Assembly (NCBI GenBank): GCA_030844895.1
Contig: CM061226.1
Coordinates: forward strand, 98,617,292 to 98,681,291
From: Ambrosia x helenae
Taxonomy: Eukaryota; Streptophyta; Magnoliopsida; Asterales; Asteraceae
Direction: 5' to 3'
DNA: 64,000 nucleotides
Shown here: positions 10,485-21,432 of the stretch, one piece after another
Layout: each line of letters begins with the position of its first letter
Numbering within the stretch: position 1 is the stretch's first letter
The notes under the pieces: generated by a model
The model's input: the letters and a program-made list of their open reading frames with translations, nothing else
The model's database searches: none
What the model was told of the DNA's origin: nothing
Program-made: the position numbers and the translations under genes

Positions 10485-11734
10485 GAAAGTTGTTATTTAG
10501 AACCCACTTGATCAACTTTATGGGGGGGGGGGGGAAGCATTCTACCCAACCCTGACACGCAGGACTGGTCAATGTTCAAACAATAACACTTTAATGTAAT
10601 ACAAATATATAACATAATAACTTGACTGAATCATACGATGCAGCGAAATAGACCTGCCGATAGACTCAGGCAGCCTGAAATAGCCACTAAAACACTACTG
10701 ATATGCAAAGAAACGTGATAATCATCAACAGTTACTTCTTAGTGTGTTAAATGTTAATTCCTACGAAAAATGGGACGGAATGCTCAATGTACATATGCGT
10801 AAAAAGTGTTTACATGTAAGTATTTTTTTTATTGTTCATGTGTTTCTTTTACATGTATGTAACACACTAAATGTGCGATCAAACTTGTTTTGTTATTTTT
10901 AGGTAGAAAAGGGGTAAATAAACTTATTCATAATACATATTTCACAAACAAATTAATCAAGCGAGAAAGGGAGATGGCAATTACCTTAATCGTTGAGAAA
11001 GTTAAATTCAATTCCATTGATATTCACTTGTAGAAAAAAAAAACGCCTTCAACTTATGATATAGACTTTTTAATATTTGAGTTTGGATTGTCATAATTAT
11101 CTACAAAGATGAGTTTCCAACTTTATGACTTATGAGACCCCAACTGTGAAAGATACTGAAAGTTACCAATTACTAATCAAAATCTCATGCTTGAATCCAT
11201 ACAAGCCTGCTAATGGCCTTCATCTCAAAACTAAAAAAAAGAAAAAAAATCATAGCTCTGATTCAGTCGCTAAGCCGTAACCGGAACCGGCATAAAAAGT
11301 CACTGCCATCCCTAATGGCGCCGTTGCTGTGGATAAGGCGGGTAGGAACGATGATGAATACGGTGTTGTGGATTGATAATTAAATAAACAACCCTCATCA
11401 TGAAACTAAAGAAAATTGTAAGTAAAGTAAATAATCTAATAAGTTTTACCTCTACAATCAACAAAACCATAGATGATCTTACGGCAACGGTGATGGACGG
11501 AGCAGTTGAAGACGGTGGCGACACTGCAGATGAGGCGGGTAGGGGAGATGATGACGACGGTGGCGGCGGTTGTAGTTCCCGCTCTCTCCCTCTCTCCTCT
11601 CGATGTGGAAAAATGGAGGTGGGTAAGTGGCACATAACGTGGCACTGTATCACACAAATATTTGACACGTGTCAATGTGTGATTTTATAGAAATACCCCT
11701 TGCTAAATGTACTGTAAATTTTAAAAAAAAATGC
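10485..11734. other. Intergenic DNA, nothing recognised; 13-G run
   Basis: The stretch holds a run of 13 G at 10522-10534 and AT-rich DNA. A short frame near 11400-11690 is driven by a GATGACGACGG-rich stretch and shows no known domain. Confidence 0.4.
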
Positions 11735-11835
11735 CGCCCCTGCCAAGTTTCGAACTCACAAACTCACACACAGGTAAACAAAGATCAAACGATTACACCA
11801 CCAAGCAATTTTGTGTTTTAATATGAACTCACATG
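11735..11835 (-). mobile_element. tRNA-derived SINE-like fragment
   Basis: On the minus strand an A-box-like GCTTGGTGGTGTAATCG is followed about 40 bp later by a B-box-like GAGTTCGAAAC. That is the polymerase III promoter arrangement of a SINE or degenerate tRNA-like sequence. Ends not defined. Confidence 0.4.
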
Positions 11836-12296
11836 TATTTATTATTAAATAATGTTGTGGAAAACAAAAAAATATAAAATTGTCACCTCCCCTCTCAACC
11901 AATTAGGGGAGGCTGTTACTATTCATCTTCCCTTGTGAATTATACATAGTATATAATAAGGGTGAGAAGGTCTCGAACCACAAGAAAAGTCACAAAATAT
12001 AACACAATGTCTATTAAAATAGTCAATAAAAAAAATAGAATACAATGACAAAAATAACAAAGAGACACAATGTCAAATAAAAAGACATAATGATCTAACA
12101 AAAAATCTAAAATCTATAAGCTAAAAATCCAGAATCAAAAACTTAAAATCTAAGATCGTATAGTTCGATGGGACAGTTTCAATACCACTAGAATGAGTTC
12201 GATCAAAGTGCGCTTGGTATCTTTTCAACGGCTTCCTATTTTTAGAAAACCGTGTATATAAACCTTTCCCTAATATAATAAATTTATTATAGTAAA
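11836..12296. other. Intergenic DNA, nothing recognised
   Basis: AT-rich DNA between the SINE-like fragment and the RTE tail. The words CTGTTACTATTCATCTTCCC near 11910 recall transposon ends but no element could be delimited. Confidence 0.35.
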
Positions 12297-13176
12297 ACAA
12301 CAACAACAATCATACCCAGTAAAATCTCACAAATAGCAAAGCTACTAGCAAGGTCTGAGGAGGGTGGGATGTAGGCAAACCCTACCTCTATCCTTAGGAA
12401 GAGAGAGTCTGCTTCCAGAGAGACCATCGGCTCCAAGGTTATTAAAAGATATAAATAGACATCCACCCAACAATAAAAGCAACAACAACAATAGTAATAC
12501 TTAAATAAAATAACTACAGAGGGTGAAAAAATATGATAAAGAAACATAAAGGGATAACACATCAAGAGGCAACCCATAAACATAAAAATACGGTGGTTAC
12601 ATGGAAAGGCCCAACTACGGCGTAAGGAAAATCTAAACCCCGAAAACCTGACTAAGGCACAAATTGTGTCATCCCCTAAAAGTATTTTACCTTAATACTA
12701 CGTCTCCACGAACCCCTGTCATGCCATGTCTTCAGAGAGATGCAACTCTAGCAAATCTTGCCTAATTCGGTCATCCCAAGTCAATTTGAGTCTGCCTCTA
12801 CTTCTTCTCCCTCTACGATGAATGTTTCTACTGCTCTAACTAGCGTTGTCGTATGCCTCCTCTTCACATGCCCAAACCATCTCAATCTCCCCTCTTGTAT
12901 CTTATTTGATATACTAGACACTCCTAACATTTCCCTAAAAACTTCATTTCTTATTCGGTCTAACCTTTTGTGTCCGCACATCCATCTCAACATCCTCATC
13001 TCTGTTACATCCATCTTGCGTTCTTGCGCTTTCCTGATAGCCCAACAGTATGTCCCATACATCATAGCAGGTCTAACCGCTACTCTATAGAACTTCCCCT
13101 TTAATTTAGTCGGGAACCTTTTATCGCACAAAACCCCAGCGGCTGCTCGCCACATACACCATCCTGCCTGTATATA
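12297..13176 (-). mobile_element. 5'-truncated RTE-type LINE
   Basis: The minus strand from about 13176 to 12781 encodes the C-terminal tail of a plant RTE LINE reverse transcriptase. Visible hallmarks are WRAAAGVLCDKR, KLKGKFYRVAVRPAMMYG, MRMLRWMCGHKR and RLRWFGHVKRR. The 3' untranslated part follows, containing the complement of GGGTGGGATGTAGGCAAACC, and the copy ends in a short (TTG)n-type tail at about 12297-12310, as RTE elements do instead of poly(A). The reverse transcriptase core and endonuclease are absent. The frame is open over about 120 codons, suggesting moderate age. Confidence 0.88.
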
Positions 13177-13612
13177 GCAGGTTACATCACTAGCATCTTC
13201 CTTTCAATATCTATAATTACACTAAAAATCACTATATTTTCTCTCTCATTTTTAATTAAATAATATTTTTTTACTTTTATCATTACCGTTTTTTCTCTCC
13301 TCCACTCACAATCACTTTAAAAAGTATTTAAAATTATAGAGGGTGAACATTTTCATATTAAATATAAAGATGAACAGTAACATTTTCTTTTCTTCTACTC
13401 ACTACTTTCACTCACCTATATATGAAGAACCAAATGTAAATGTTTAATAGATTAAAACGATGGCCACTTGAATTTCAAAGGTTTATATCGCTTGTTTTAG
13501 GTTAAAAAATTGCATTCTTTAAGGCCTAGAATAAGTTCCTCAAGATAACAACTTCAACTCATTTGTCTATAAATGGCTAGATCAAGTCACAAAATGCACA
13601 TTTGAAATTCCA
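13177..13612. other. Intergenic DNA, nothing recognised
   Basis: AT-rich DNA with CTCTC/TTCT tracts between the RTE tail and the Harbinger element. No supported gene. Confidence 0.35.
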
Positions 13613-13852
13613 TAAGAACCATGTTAGATGGGGAGAGGGAAAGTGACATGTGGAAATTATTTTCTTTTTCATTTTCTTCATTAAACTAATAAAAAAACAC
13701 AATTTTAATAAAAACATAATTAAAAAACATTAATAATTAATAATAAACTACAAACTAAAAAATAAAAAAATACATAAAATAAAAAAATACATCAAACATG
13801 TTTTTAATCATCATTGTCGGATGGGTATTCTCTTGGTACACTTCAAATATGA

Positions 13853-14065
13853 TCAACCAAATCCGCTCGAAGGTTGTGATGTGTTTGGGTATTTTTTGAT
13901 TTCCAAGTTGTTTAATTCTATTTCTGCATCAGTAATGTTTCCTTGACTTGATGGTGGTTCGTCACCAAAATACTCGCATATTGCACGCCCTTCGTCTTCC
14001 AAAATCATGTTATGTAAAATAAGGCATGCGTACATCACATTTCTTATTTGTGGTTTTTCCATCAT
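13853..14065 (-). pseudogene. Harbinger transposase, C-terminal tail
   Basis: The motif KPQIRNVMYACLILHNMILE followed by DEGRAI is the conserved end of the plant Harbinger transposase (DDE_Tnp_4/Plant_tran type). It begins in a different frame directly at the end of the N-terminal piece. The intervening several hundred bases encoding the catalytic core are missing, which points to one internal deletion. Confidence 0.88.
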
Positions 14066-14388
14066 TCGAAATATTCGTAATTATTTTCTAAATCGTTTGA
14101 AATTCTTATAAATAAATTATGACTCATACGAAAACGCCGCCTAAAAGTTTTTTCATCGTATCTTGGTTCGGGCGAGAAGTAATCACGTACCAATAAATCA
14201 TTTGCGGCTTGTCGTTCACGAACTATATACTTTCTACGCTTGGGTTCCGAGGTCGCTTCATCATCATCCACTACAGCTTTAACGAGTGTCTGAACGGTAG
14301 CCATTATCAATTCCGCGTCGTTGTCGGATGAGGAGGCCAAAGCGAATTCATCAAACGCATCAGACGAACTTGAACTATGGTCCGACAT
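14065..14388 (-). pseudogene. Harbinger transposase, N-terminal part
   Basis: From a start at 14388 the frame encodes an acidic Ser/Asp-rich N-terminus. A basic segment (EPKRRKYIVRERQAAN) follows, then DYFSPEPRYDEKTFRRRFRM, the region that precedes the catalytic domain in plant HARBI1-like nucleases. It stops one codon after NYEYFE, where the sequence jumps to the far C-terminus in another frame. None of the DDE catalytic residues is present, so the product would be inactive as a nuclease, although it could still be translated as a short acidic protein. Confidence 0.85.
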
Positions 14389-14747
14389 CTTGCAAGTATT
14401 TTAAAAAAAATGAGAGTTTGGAAAGGATTTTATAAAAATAGGAGAGTGTGGGTGTGAGTAGAAGAGTATATGGTTTAATATATATGTGTATATATATATA
14501 TATATAAAGATTATATTTTTTTTTCTTTATTACCGTTTGATAACGGTTATATTTTTTATTTTTTTTTAATATTCAAACGGTACACACAAACCCACCAACC
14601 AATGCATGCCACCTCACCATCACCTCCCCCCCCCCCCCCCCGCCCCACCTTCCCCTACCGCCCGGTTCTCCCGCCACCTCCTTCCCGCCCCAAGGGGGCG
14701 GTGTTCCCGCCTCCACCTCAGCCTACCGCCCACTCCCTCTTGTCTAA

Positions 14748-15147
14748 GGCCATGTGTAATGATGGGCTAAATTAGTGGGTTAAAGGGGCATTAAAGGAGC
14801 ATTTTATGACATGTGGCATGTGGGGCCATGTTGGTGGGTGAAATGGACATTAAAGGGACAAGAGATGTAATGGTAGATGAAATTTGGAGTGGACCATTTT
14901 TTGACATGTGGCATGTGGGCCACATGCCATTTTATATTGTTTTTTTAAAAAATAATGCCGTTTGCTTTTTTTTTTTTTAACCGCCACATGTCAAGCTCCA
15001 ATTGGCCAGCCTCACATTTCACCCACGCAAAATTTTCGCGGTGCCCAGCTTAGCGCCCCTTTAACCCACACGGGGGCGATGTTTGCAAGTGATTGGGGCG
15101 TGAAAATGCCCCCTTAGCGCCCTGTTCACGGACCATTACGCTTGGTC
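14748..15147. mobile_element. 400-bp Harbinger MITE abutting the previous element
   Basis: The left end GGCCATGTGTAATGATGG and the right end, the complement of GACCAAGCGTAATGG, form an imperfect terminal inverted repeat. TAA lies at 14745-14747 and 15148-15150. The left TAA is also the right flank of the element at 13616-14744, so the two sit back to back. No coding capacity; GACATGTGGCATGTGG occurs twice inside. Confidence 0.8.
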
Positions 15148-15150
15148 TAA

Positions 15151-15359
15151 CAAATGTGAGGTTGTGGATTCAAATCCTTGCAAGTGCAAAGTTAGACAAA
15201 AATAAGGTGGTATAAAATTTATCGTTAAAAAATAAATAAATAAACACTAAATTAAATAAAGTAATGCATACCAATGTAAAGTTAACCAACAAAATATGTT
15301 TTGAAAAAATCAATCAAACAGTTTAGTGACGTGTATACCTTGTCAAATAAATAATTAAT
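15151..15359. other. Intergenic DNA with a B-box-like word
   Basis: GTGGATTCAAATCC near 15166-15179 resembles a polymerase III B box and may be the end of a SINE interrupted by the MITE pair. Otherwise nothing is seen. Confidence 0.3.
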
Positions 15360-15800
15360 GTAATGTTTGGCTAGAAATGAGAGGTAGAATGAAATGAAAT
15401 ATTGTGAGGAAATGAAAAAAAAAAAGTTTTTGTATGGTCAAGGGAATGAAATCGTCGTTACATAGTCTATTCCCTTTATAAACCCAAAATTCATTCCATC
15501 CACCCACATAGTTCTTTTCATTCCATTTCCACTGTCAATCACCACTATCGTTCACCACCACCCGACGCCAACATCGACCACCACCACTCACCGGTCACCA
15601 ACGCCACCCACCAATAACTGCCGCCACTGACCCCCTCCACCCACAATCACCACCACTGCCATCACCACCACCCACCACCGCCGCCACCCTATCATCACTG
15701 ATTTCATTCCTTCGTGTTTTATGCCTAAAAAAATGTAAGTAATAATCAATTTTTCTCCTTTATCCATTCTATTCCATTACCCTGTACTAAACACACCTTT
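15360..15800. mobile_element. Possible MITE with (CCACCA)-rich interior
   Basis: The left part reads TTTGGCTAGAAATGAGAGG, with repeated GAATGAAATG. The right part is CATTCTATTCCATTACCCTG followed by TACTAAACACACC. This fits weak terminal inversion of a GGTGTGTTTAGTACAGGG-like end. The interior is rich in CACCACC. Boundaries and target duplication are not established. Confidence 0.4.
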
Positions 15801-15983
15801 AAGAAGAGAAAAAGTAAATGCCTGTTTCAATAAACGCGTTTGATTATATTTGATTTTCACTATTTCAAAAATGATCATACTAATCCAAAAGAATTTGTTA
15901 TTTAAATATTTCAACCATAATCTCTTCTTTTTCTGTAAACAGAGGAGGATTTCGAGCGCAAGTCAAATGCCTCAATTGAATAA

Positions 15984-17026
15984 TTTTTTTTTTTGGAAAT
16001 TGACTTTCATTAAAAACACCATGGGGGCTCGCCCTCAAAGCAAGGACCGCCGGCCCGCAAACTATAACATGTACATTGGATACTTACACCATTCCTCCTA
16101 AAGGAGATCTTTAAATATAGACCTATGCTTTAACCACAAAAAGGAAACCGACTTAAAACTTCCAATCACCATGGAGATCTTAGCTTCTGAACCCTTAAAC
16201 GTTTTTTCATTTCTCGCCTTCCATATGGCCCAAAGAGTCACCACCACTATGCCATGATAAATCCGTTTCGCCCATTTATCATTCCCTATTGTCTTATACT
16301 GAAGGAGCAAATCACGAACATAAGGGGAGAGAAGTTGAGGACAATGACACCATTTCCATATGCCATCCCAGACCACCGTAGAAAACCCACAAGAAGAGAA
16401 AATATGCAAAGAAGTTTCGAGGTCGACATCACAAAATTTGCACCTTTGATTATCAATCACTATGTTTCTAATAGCCAATGCGTCCACTGTCGGGATCCTA
16501 CCCATTTCCGCCCGCCAAGCGAGGATGTTACACTTCAAGGGAACCCATGCGATCCATTTAAATTTAAAATTTCCGTCAACTACCCGGTTGCGAATCAGAC
16601 TTTGCTTAACATCAGCGACCTTAAGACTGGCCACACCATTCCACTCCCACTGATCGGATCTGCTACTAGGCTGAGAAGGGGCCAACAAATCAGTCATATT
16701 ACACCATTCTTGGGCTTCTGCAGCTGAAAAAAGCTGCAAAAAATCAACTGGACGCCATCCCTCTCGGCCCCAAAATTCACTAACCAGGCCTTGTTTATTG
16801 CTGGATTTTGCAAACAACAAAGGGAAAACCTGGAAGAAGGGTCTGTCCATCAACCAAGAGTCCAGCCAGAAACGGATCGAGGTGCCATTGCCTAAACGTG
16901 CCCGAAACAAGTCAACGAACATACGGTCTCCACATTTGAGTCTTTCACAGTTTTTAACAATTGTAGCCCAGCAACCCGGAGCACCAGTAACTAAAGGGAT
17001 ACCTGACCAACGTTTTCTACTATTGT
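15984..17026 (-). mobile_element. 5'-truncated L1-type LINE
   Basis: The minus strand from about 17026 to 16098 encodes the C-terminal third of a plant L1 ORF2. Near its start lies LGNGTSIRFWLDSW, followed by the zinc-binding reverse transcriptase tail domain (zf-RVT) with WVPLKCNILAWRAEMGRIPT, CKFCDVDLETSLHIFSSC and LWAIWKARNEKTF. A 3' untranslated region ends in a poly(A) tail seen as T at 15984-15994. The 274-codon stretch from 16922 is uninterrupted, so the copy is fairly young, but it lacks the endonuclease and the reverse transcriptase core and cannot move itself. No target duplication was identified. Confidence 0.9.
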
Positions 17027-17679
17027 GACAAGCTACAATGACTGTATATTAGTGTATAATTATCTAGTGATTTATTAGATAATTTTTGTGAATTAATTAA
17101 TTGTATCCAAACTATAGTCTAATGGTAAGGATCTCATATATGATGTTTTGAGTTAGTTTCTTTGTAATAAATCGTTTGTGTCTAAGCCATACTGTTTCAA
17201 TTCGATTTTAGACATCTAAACTCGATTTGAACCGAACAAACCTAATATCAAGTAGTTATTTAACTTTGCTCATTTAGCCCAACTCAATTATAACTTTACT
17301 TAAATCTTATTTGGCCCAATCCAATACAATAACAATTAACAAGTACTGGTAAAGAAAGTTTTAAAATATATTATCAGGTTTATTAAGTTGAAAACCGCAA
17401 ACCCGACCGAACCGAATCCGAATCCGAATCCGGTTTTCAACTTCGACCAGAAATTATTTTAAACTAAAAACCGAACCGATAGACACCCCTAACGAAGGCT
17501 TGAAACTATCTTCAAACCACCTTTTCAAAGTAACAGAAAAACAGTATCAAACATTCAAACCTACAAAAACAGACCAAACCTATCCAAATCCAAATCATGT
17601 TTTCTACATTCAACATAAGAACAACCAAAACTCCTCACAAAATTTGATTTCACGAACCGCCTTCGCGACATTTTCTAGG
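17027..17679. other. Downstream region of the 17680 gene; (CCGAAT)n microsatellite
   Basis: The DNA is AT-rich. Around 17400-17445, CCGAACCGAATCCGAATCCG repeats form a short microsatellite. The part next to 17680 is presumably the 3' untranslated region of the minus-strand gene. An A-box-like word at 17117 (TAGTCTAATGGTAAGG) lacks a B box. Confidence 0.4.
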
Positions 17680-18996
17680 CTAATTCGGGTAAAGACTGCG
17701 AAAACCGCTTGAGGCAAGATGATTTGGCATTACATTATGGCCTGAAAACCCTGCACCGTATTTTAACCCTCCTCCATTAATCACGCGTGTACCTAAAAGA
17801 TTACCATCGTGCGAAAATTCTTGAACTCCTCGATTTGGGACTCCAAAACCGTTGGCATTATCGAATCTTTGATGATGGTTTAATCCAACTGGGTACCCAT
17901 TTCCAATACATGATGATCCAGCATTGTTATGCCCATAGCTTCTATATCTTTCTTCCTCTTGAAGCTCAGAATAACCGCCCCTTTGAAGCTTCAAACCTGT
18001 GTCATTTGGTAACACTAACGGTAAAAAATATGAAGATGTAACCATCTGATCCGGGGCATTGGTAAAGATCGGTTTTGTAGCACAAGGGTCAATCAAGACT
18101 GGATTCTTTTTGTCATTAGGCGAAACCAATGGTAAAGTCGAATATGAAGAAGTAACAGTCTGATCTGGTACACTTGTAAAGATCGGTTTTTTAGCAGAAG
18201 GATCAATCAAGACTGGATTTTTTTTGCCTTTAGGTGAAACCAATGGTAAAGTCGAATTCGAAGAAGCGATAATCTGATTTGGGCCATTTGTAAAGATTGT
18301 TTTTTTAGGACAAGAGTCAGTCAAGATTGGGTTTTTAGTAGATGGCGCTTTTGGGTTATCCTTCTCAACGTGTTCTTGAGGGCAGTCTGGATCTTTTGAT
18401 ACTGGTGGCTCGGTTCTCTGCTTCGCTTTTGCCGGTTTTCTTGCACGAGACTTTTGATTCGGCTTTTGGGTGGCTTTGCTTCCACTTCCACTTCCCTTTT
18501 GCTTCTTTAATCTTGAACGCGGTTTTGAGTTCACGAGTTCATCCATTTCTTTTCTCATTTTTGCAAACATGGTTTCTCTTGCAACCCGAAGATCATCCAA
18601 GATTGACTCGGTAAAGATCTTAAAATCATCATAAACCGTCATTTGGCTGATAAACTTGCTCTTTTTCTTTCTAATATTACTTCCCTTCTTCTTTATGTTA
18701 GAAGAAGCACAAGAATCTTTCTTTGGTTTGCTCTTTACTTCTTTCACTTCTTTCTTGGTTTTCTTCTCCTTTTTTGGCACGTTACGAGTTCTTTTAGGCT
18801 TTTTCTCAACTTGAACGTGTTGATTATCGGTTTCAGTTTCGCTTACACGGTCGTTGTCAGCAGCAACTAAATTAGGAACTAAACTAACCTTTTCTTGACC
18901 ATTTCCTACATAACAATTTGATTTCGACTCATCACTAGAGGAATCGACATTCCTTCTAAATCCCCAAATTTGCTCAAATTGCTTATTTGCATTCAT
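17680..18996 (-). CDS. Lys-rich plant protein with internal repeats, function unknown
   Basis: An uninterrupted 438-codon frame. The N-terminal third is highly basic with many Lys-Lys pairs, for example KKEKKTKKEVKEVKSKPKK near residue 75, consistent with nuclear or nucleolar localisation signals. A more ordered segment around residues 120-155 (MTVYDDFKIFTESILDDLRV, then RETMFAKMRKEMDEL) looks helical and may be the conserved core. Further basic Ser/Gly-rich linker follows. Residues of about 225-335 form three tandem repeats of roughly 38 residues, each built as NP(I/V)L-D-C/S-KK-IFT-PDQ-TSS-LPLVSP. The C-terminus is Gly/Asn/Tyr-rich. A TATA box at 19721-19732 and a probable leader intron (19000-19571) support a real host gene. 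I do not recognise a named family; the start was chosen as the first ATG after the inferred splice acceptor. Confidence 0.8.
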   Translation of the reverse strand: MNANKQFEQIWGFRRNVDSSSDESKSNCYVGNGQEKVSLVPNLVAADNDRVSETETDNQHVQVEKKPKRTRNVPKKEKKTKKEVKEVKSKPKKDSCASSNIKKKGSNIRKKKSKFISQMTVYDDFKIFTESILDDLRVARETMFAKMRKEMDELVNSKPRSRLKKQKGSGSGSKATQKPNQKSRARKPAKAKQRTEPPVSKDPDCPQEHVEKDNPKAPSTKNPILTDSCPKKTIFTNGPNQIIASSNSTLPLVSPKGKKNPVLIDPSAKKPIFTSVPDQTVTSSYSTLPLVSPNDKKNPVLIDPCATKPIFTNAPDQMVTSSYFLPLVLPNDTGLKLQRGGYSELQEEERYRSYGHNNAGSSCIGNGYPVGLNHHQRFDNANGFGVPNRGVQEFSHDGNLLGTRVINGGGLKYGAGFSGHNVMPNHLASSGFRSLYPN

Positions 18997-18999
18997 TTT

Positions 19000-19571
19000 C
19001 TTAATTTGAGCGCTTAATGCGAATCTTGATCGTGCGAAAATTCAACTGTCTATAAACAGATTTTCTTGTAACAGCAGCCCATATCATGCAGCATTACATA
19101 ACCCTCCATTAGAGCCTTAACCATCCTTCAATCAAAGAGCCATCATCAAATAGATAAACTTTTGACCAAAAAGAAAATTATTATAAATTCACCAACATCT
19201 ACATCTCCATTGCTCAAAAGAACTAATAAAGTTTTTTTTAATTATTATTATTATTATTTTTTTTAATTAGCTTACTTATCAAACTTAGTGTATATTTTGA
19301 TATACTTACCTAATTTTCAACATTTTTCTTTAAAAATTTTGACATCTACACATTTGACCAAATTAAAGTCAAAGTTTGCTAAAAAAAAAGAGGCAACCCT
19401 ATGTCCTATGGGTGAAACAGAATAATCAACCATAAAGATTTACCTATTTTTCAATAAAATTGCTTACATCATAAACCCTAACTAAAACCCTATGAACAAT
19501 CAAACCCTTATTACACAAAATTATTACAAACAATAACAAATAATGAGTAGCAATGCAACATATGAACTGAC
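19000..19571 (-). other. Probable 5' UTR intron of the 17680-18996 gene
   Basis: On the minus strand a donor CTGAAG|GTCAGT ends at 19572 and an acceptor ATTAAG|AAA lies directly before the start codon at 18996. Introns in this position are common in plant genes. Inferred from splice motifs only. Confidence 0.45.
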
Positions 19572-19720
19572 CTTCAGATCATAAACATGCAAAGTTGATC
19601 ACCACTTATTCAAGAATCCTTTTTTTGCTTCAGTTTCTAGAAAAGATTGAATTTTTAGGAGTTTTCTTATATGGGTTGTGCAAGAAACTTTTTTTTTTCT
19701 TTTTTGTTGAAGTGGGTCTG

Positions 19721-19732
19721 TTTATATATATG
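19721..19732 (-). promoter_or_regulatory. TATA box of the 17680-18996 gene
   Basis: On the minus strand CATATATATAAAC lies about 150 bp upstream of the proposed donor site. A pyrimidine/A-rich leader typical of plant transcription starts follows it. Confidence 0.6.
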
Positions 19733-19739
19733 AAATTGA

Positions 19740-20390
19740 GAAACCCATTAATGTTATTAAATTAAATACTTTCTTGATTATAATTACAAGAAAATTATTT
19801 TTTTAGTTTACAAGTTGATTTTGTAATTTGATGTCCATCACTATATGCTTTAGTGTTTTACACATTTAGGCTATTATAATGAATGTTGGTTTAATGTTGT
19901 GAATATCTTTCACTTTTTCCATTTGCTTTAATTCGATATTTTATATCAACCTTTGCAATACTGGTAATAAGATGATAAGAAAATTGGGTATAAGATATTA
20001 AAAAGAAAGCATTTTTGTGCATTTTTGGAGATAAAACAAAGAGAGTATATTCTTGTAAAGTTAAATCACGCGATACGATTATATTGTTTCCTGTTTTGTT
20101 CTTGATACAACTAATACGGATCATTTACAGATCATTTATTGTATATATTTCTTTCGAATAATGTGGTGATCATGACCACTTTTTGAAAGTTTTGATTCGA
20201 AACGTTTAAACATGTTAATACGATGTTTTAAGTTTTGCGTGCTATTTACTCATTAGTCGCGCGGTTTTAATACACCTTACTATACTCATGTTATGAGTAT
20301 ATATATAAATATCCTTATTTGGTGAACCTCATACATAATTTGCATTTTGAGCAGGAGAATTGACTAAAAAACTACTTAGTTTACACAAAT
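19740..20390. other. Intergenic DNA, presumed upstream region
   Basis: AT-rich sequence upstream of the minus-strand gene. No further element recognised. Confidence 0.4.
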
Positions 20391-20762
20391 GGTATGTTTG
20401 GCAAAACTAGCTGGAGGCTGGAGGCTGGAAGCTGGTAGCTGTAAGCTGTAAGCTGAAAGTTTTTTTGGTGTTTGGCAGAGTAGCTGGAGCTTTTAATAAA
20501 ATGTATAAAATGACCAAAATATGTATAATTAAAAGCTTGTAAAGAAAGTTTTTATTTTATTTTTAAAATAGAATGGGTATTTATGTCATTTACTAATTAA
20601 AAGTTTGTAGCTAGTATAGCTTTTTCTTAAAAGCTAGTACTAGTAGCTTTTCACTATAGAGCTTTTTCTCATAACTTAAAAGCTTCCACATCTTTAACCA
20701 AACAAGACTTTTTATTGAGTATGAGTTTTTTTTAAAAGCTTGAAACTCTTGCCAAACATACC
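20391..20762. mobile_element. MITE with GGTATGTTTGGC termini
   Basis: The left end GGTATGTTTGGCAAAACTAG and the right end CTTGCCAAACATACC are inverted repeats. The interior contains many AGCTTGTAGCT/AGCTTTT words in both orientations. No coding capacity. Target duplication is ambiguous (CAAAT against CAAAAT), so the superfamily (hAT or Harbinger) is undecided. Confidence 0.75.
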
Positions 20763-20931
20763 CAAAATCACAACATAATTTCATAACTTTACTAATTAAG
20801 ACAAATACTTTTTAAGAACATAAGCAAATCAAATACTTTTTGTTTATCAGTACTCATCTTAACATTTAATAAAATATGTTGTATGATTAATAAAACAAAA
20901 GGTAGTTAATAGAGTGCTTTAATTGATGAGT

Positions 20932-21297
20932 AATGTGTTTGGCTGGGCGGGGGGCAAGCATGCATGTGTCGAGCTCACTGGGGTCTCCCCGTTGATGGGG
21001 TTGAGAGACAGCGACTTCGTTCCAGGACAAGCGGTTTTGAGGGCGGAAGCTAAGAAGGTGGCTAAGCACGAAGTAGCATGTTTAGAGAATCAGCACGTGT
21101 TCCTTCCGTTTGCCTTTGACACATTTGGGTCCTTAGCCCCTGAGGCGGTTCGTTTCTTGGAGCGGGTTCAGAAGGTGGTTCACAACGACTCGCAGAGTCC
21201 AATGAACCAAGGGTTTGTTTTTAGTAGAGTAGATTTTGCAATTTAAAAAGGGATAGCGGCGTAGCTTGTTGCTCGCTTACCCATTATCCAGATGTAA
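20932..21297 (+). pseudogene. C-terminal fragment of an unidentified repeated coding family (copy 2)
   Basis: About 100 codons are open and then broken by two in-frame stops near the end. Visible motifs in order are VFGWAGGKHACVELTGVSPL, a basic helix KVAKHEVACLENQ, HVFLPFAFDTFGSLAPEA, FLERVQKVVH, then FAI and QLVARLP around the stops. Copy 1 at 7571 matches the second half and copy 3 at 63903 matches the first half. The W-x-GK-x(3)-V-(E/D)-LT pattern could be a nuclease-like strand of a transposon protein, but that is inference. Similar sequences are scattered in plant genomes as I remember them. Confidence 0.7.
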
Positions 21298-21432
21298 ATT
21301 TGACTTTTTATATAAAAAAAATTATAAAAGTAAGAATATTGAATATTTTCATAACTAATAATCAATATTTACAAATGGCTTCTAGAGAGTAAGGGTATAA
21401 GATAAACACATTACCGAAATTGAATGTATGCA

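Larger units (their letters stand above)
13616..14744 (-). mobile_element. PIF/Harbinger deletion derivative
   Basis: TAA flanks lie at 13613-13615 and 14745-14747, and the ends are related (GAACCATGTTAGATGGGG on the left, the complement of CTCCCTCTTGTC on the right). On the minus strand the element carries the N-terminal and C-terminal parts of a Harbinger transposase (pieces listed separately) joined directly, without the middle. A run of 16 C lies at 14626-14641, and the promoter-side DNA has TATATA repeats at 14478-14507. The left end is diverged and set with moderate confidence. Confidence 0.75.

Noticed and set aside
11400..11690. Possible Asp/Gly-rich protein gene
   Set aside because: Opposite-strand frames are equally open over the same GATGACGACGG stretch, and no promoter, intron or domain is seen.
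13160..13195. Helitron 3' end (hairpin CCTGC...GCAGG followed by CTAG)
   Set aside because: The stem lies within the RTE LINE coding similarity, and the base after CTAG is not T, so this is probably coincidence.
16254..16727. Plus-strand 157-codon frame
   Set aside because: It is the antisense shadow of the L1 reverse transcriptase tail on the minus strand.
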